Assembly: GCF_016097555.1 (NCBI RefSeq)
Contig: NC_054701.1
Span: forward strand, 37,329,492 to 37,393,491
DNA length: 64,000 nt
DNA from: Gigantopelta aegis
Lineage: Eukaryota; Mollusca; Gastropoda; Neomphalida; Peltospiridae
Direction: 5' to 3'
Part shown: one piece after another, positions 61,587-64,000 of the stretch
Layout of the letters: each line of letters opens with the position of its first letter
Numbering within the stretch: position 1 is the stretch's first letter
Notes under the pieces: model-generated
Told to the model about the DNA's origin: nothing
The model's database searches: none
Seen by the model: the letters and a program-made list of their open reading frames with translations, nothing else
Translations under genes and position numbers: made by a program

Positions 61587-63589
61587 TAGTCCGTCACTGA
61601 CCATGTTGACTATACTACAGTGTTTCAAATAATAAATTTTATATATAAACTGCATTTAGCCTACATTTGCTATTCGGCACCGGGTACTAGTGACTAACCT
61701 ATTGTTATTAGCAATTAGATGCACCGTTTATTATTGGTGGTAGTAGTGGTGGTGGCGGTGGCGGTGCCGGAGCACTTCCCATCCCCAGGACGAAAATGTA
61801 AGTTTTTTTTTTTTTCCTACTCTATTTAAATAAAGGTAACAATATAGCAAAATGACAGGTCGGTTATACTTGGATCTAAAACAAAACTTGCTAAAATGCC
61901 CATACAAAATGTTATTTACGTTAATTGTATTACTATTATTTGAAGTGGGTGCTATTCTTCACTGTACTGTACTATTAATTATACAGTTTGTTCACAGGGC
62001 CTACCATCCTGTACACCCTATCAAAAACTAGCAAATTTACTACCTTTCAGATCTTTGTTTTATAATTAAACTAAAATTCCTACACTAACAGTCAAACTTT
62101 TAAATAAAGTACACACATATTTTGAGTTTTCAAGAGTTTAATAACATGTCATGAAATTCCTCCAAATTTATTGGATTTTTTTTTAAAAACAAATAACTAT
62201 GCAAGGTATTTACAGCTTTTTTGTTAGCTATTTGGGTAGTAAGAGTGTCAGCAAGGATTCCGTGTGGTTTCACCCTGAAACCATTTCGAACCCTGTGTTT
62301 CGCAAAGGGAGACAACTCTTAGCACCTTGCATCTTGCATGTTTTAAATGTTTATGATTATGTTGCAATTGTTTCGGGAAAACAAAATAGAATTCTGGCAG
62401 GCAAGTAAATTTTAGTTGGTTCTGGTCCGGCGGGCAAGTGAAATATTTTCCATTTCTGTACCCGTTACTTGATTATTTTTTACTGACTCATTTGTTTATT
62501 CTGCAATTCCTAATAAATGATTACAAATATTTCATTTTGTTTGGGTATTAACTCTTATGAAAACAACGGTAGTGGTATCTTGAGTACTAAATACCAATTG
62601 CATCATCTTTATGAAAACGAAACTAGTGATATCAATGCGATCGATATCATTTATTTGAAGAAGATAAAAATGAAAGAACAACAACGTTTTACAACATTAT
62701 GGGATTTAATTCTTTTTTTTAGATATCTTGAAATCTTTATTAAAATATAATAGTTGTAATTTGATTTGTTCACCAAAGTGAATACCTGTGAACTGTGAAC
62801 ATTATCTCGATTATGTGGTTCAACTTAAAAAATTTAGTCAATTATACATACATGTAGTACCATCCTTCGTTTACCAGATATTGAGAGGCAAAATAAGGGG
62901 TCATCATATTCACAGAGTTGGCTATTTTAGGCATAATGATATATGGTAAGCAAACTATCAAATGTTTATAACACTGCAGTAATTGACGATCCAAATTTTA
63001 AACATAAAAGTAAGTGCTTGTTTTCATTAGGACTAGCCTATGTGGTAGCAGTGTGTTTACCTCTCTTTCATTCTTGAATAGCAAAATATTTTGCCAAATT
63101 ATTTATTAAACTTTAAAAATTTAAGAAACATGGTTATTTTCTATAAAAAAAAAAAAGAAAGAAAAAAAAAAGAGTTATTACATGAAATTATTTGCCAAAG
63201 TAATATTAAATTGGACACTTTTTAAAATTCACAATTGACGAATTTGGCGAGTGTTGGAGCTAGCCGTAACCATATGTTAGACACCAAATAGCTATATTTT
63301 AATAATGTGCAGAGGTGTTGTTAAACAAATACATGTATTCCTTTTTTTTCCCTATCTGGCATTGTGCCACCTGTTGAAATATTTGTTCTGTGTTAAGTTG
63401 TGCATCTGAAAGTGTTTTTCACTCATTTTATACAACACTTACACATGTTTGTCATCAATACACAGCGGAGTTGAGATTGACACAGGTGATACTGGTGGAA
63501 TGTAACTACACATGTACGGTGAAACCTGACTAAACCGGACATTGAAGAAACCAGAATACTGTCAAAACTGGCCATGGTCCTGAATTTTC

Positions 63590-63697
63590 TAAATTCTAAA
63601 GCGTGACTCTCTAAACATCGATCCCCATCATTGGGCTATTTCTCATTCCTGCCAGTGCACCACAGCTGGTATATGTTGTCAGCGGCTGGGGTATGTG
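63590..63697 (+). repeat. SINE fragment, 5' part (unit 4)
   Basis: Same as 24285-24379, ending in an exact GGTATGTG (63690-63697). Confidence 0.65.
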
Positions 63698-64000
63698 CTA
63701 ATCTCGATTGAGATTCAAAACTTCTACTGGCGTCGTTTGAATCTCGACGGCAGTAAATAAATCAGCACTGGAAATTTTACAGGACGGATTCTGACACTAA
63801 TATTGAACGTTCGTAAAAATCCAAACACCTGTTGTCGGCAAATATATGTTCCTCCAACATGATCGTTTTTTACATACCTGACAATGTCAAGATTAGTAAA
63901 TTTCCAAGCTTTTAATCCTTCTGACGTTCAAAGTGACTCCATTTTTTTTTTAAATGGCTGAATATCATCCTATAGTCTGTTCTAAAGATTATTATTATTA
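63698..64000. mobile_element. Foldback-type element, left arm (unit 4, cut by window edge)
   Basis: Starts CTAATCTCGATTGAG and follows the left arm of 24380-25102 to the edge. Confidence 0.7.

Larger units (their letters stand above)
61438..64000 (+). repeat. Segmental-duplication unit 4 (runs off the right edge)
   Basis: Matches 20913-24680 throughout. It lacks the 69-bp duplication and the Harbinger MITE. The SINE 5' part (63590-63697) and the left end of the foldback element (63698 onward) are present. Confidence 0.85.

Overview
The window is AT-rich, repeat-dense animal DNA with no bacterial gene organisation. The repeat set points to a mollusc, probably a gastropod. It includes a tRNA-headed SINE with a hairpin tail, a second SINE family ending in a TTAAACA-type tail, PIF/Harbinger, piggyBac and Tc1 elements, non-LTR elements and Ty3/gypsy elements. 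Long poly-C/G tracts and CA/TG microsatellites are frequent. The mollusc call rests on remembered repeat families and is an inference. I see no rRNA gene, functional tRNA gene or CRISPR array.

Positions 1-5770 hold, on the minus strand, three related but degraded copies of an unrecognised proline-rich gene (about 5764-3397, 2910-1846 and 385-1). A promoter-like block of about 450 bp is repeated between them (2930-3395, 1366-1832, 420-865). Positions 5770-9167 are AT-rich and non-coding. They contain a short tandem duplication, a diverged tandem repeat with six GGCGANNTCGCC-type palindromes, and an inverted 20-mer pair.

From 9168 to the end the backbone is a locus present as four unequal copies in direct orientation: unit 1 (9168-15076), unit 2 (20913-32219), unit 3 (38317-49808) and unit 4 (61438 to beyond the window). 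A full unit starts with a short conserved ORF. It continues with a SINE split by two nested elements, one a foldback element with an 8-bp target duplication and one rich in GGTTAC motifs. It then has a tRNA-SINE, a CRE/YY1-like promoter motif and a long hairpin. It ends in a small predicted membrane glycoprotein (GP) gene. GP is open in unit 1, disrupted in unit 2 and shortened in unit 3. Between one unit's GP end and the next unit's start lies an LTR of one family (LTR-A), flanked by CTTT on both sides.

Younger insertions separate the copies. These are a PIF/Harbinger element with a MADF-like ORF (15374-16073), a Harbinger-type MITE (22023-23146), two SINE copies in opposite orientation (26291-26574 and 40352-40639), a Tc1 element (32487-34005), and a Ty3/gypsy fossil, LTR-B (41405-46690), which itself holds a piggyBac-type MITE (44983-45672). 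About 11 kb of mixed debris splits one LTR-A (50058-61088). That debris comprises an internally deleted Tx1/L1-like LINE that begins beside a U2 snRNA 5' sequence, a second LINE truncated at its 3' end, a further GGTTAC element, and a 5'-truncated Ty3/gypsy fossil (LTR-C). Because the units are paralogous, many insertions can be checked against an empty site inside the same window, which gives a relative chronology.

The GP genes may be host genes with upstream exons. The other coding sequence is from mobile elements or is unrecognised.
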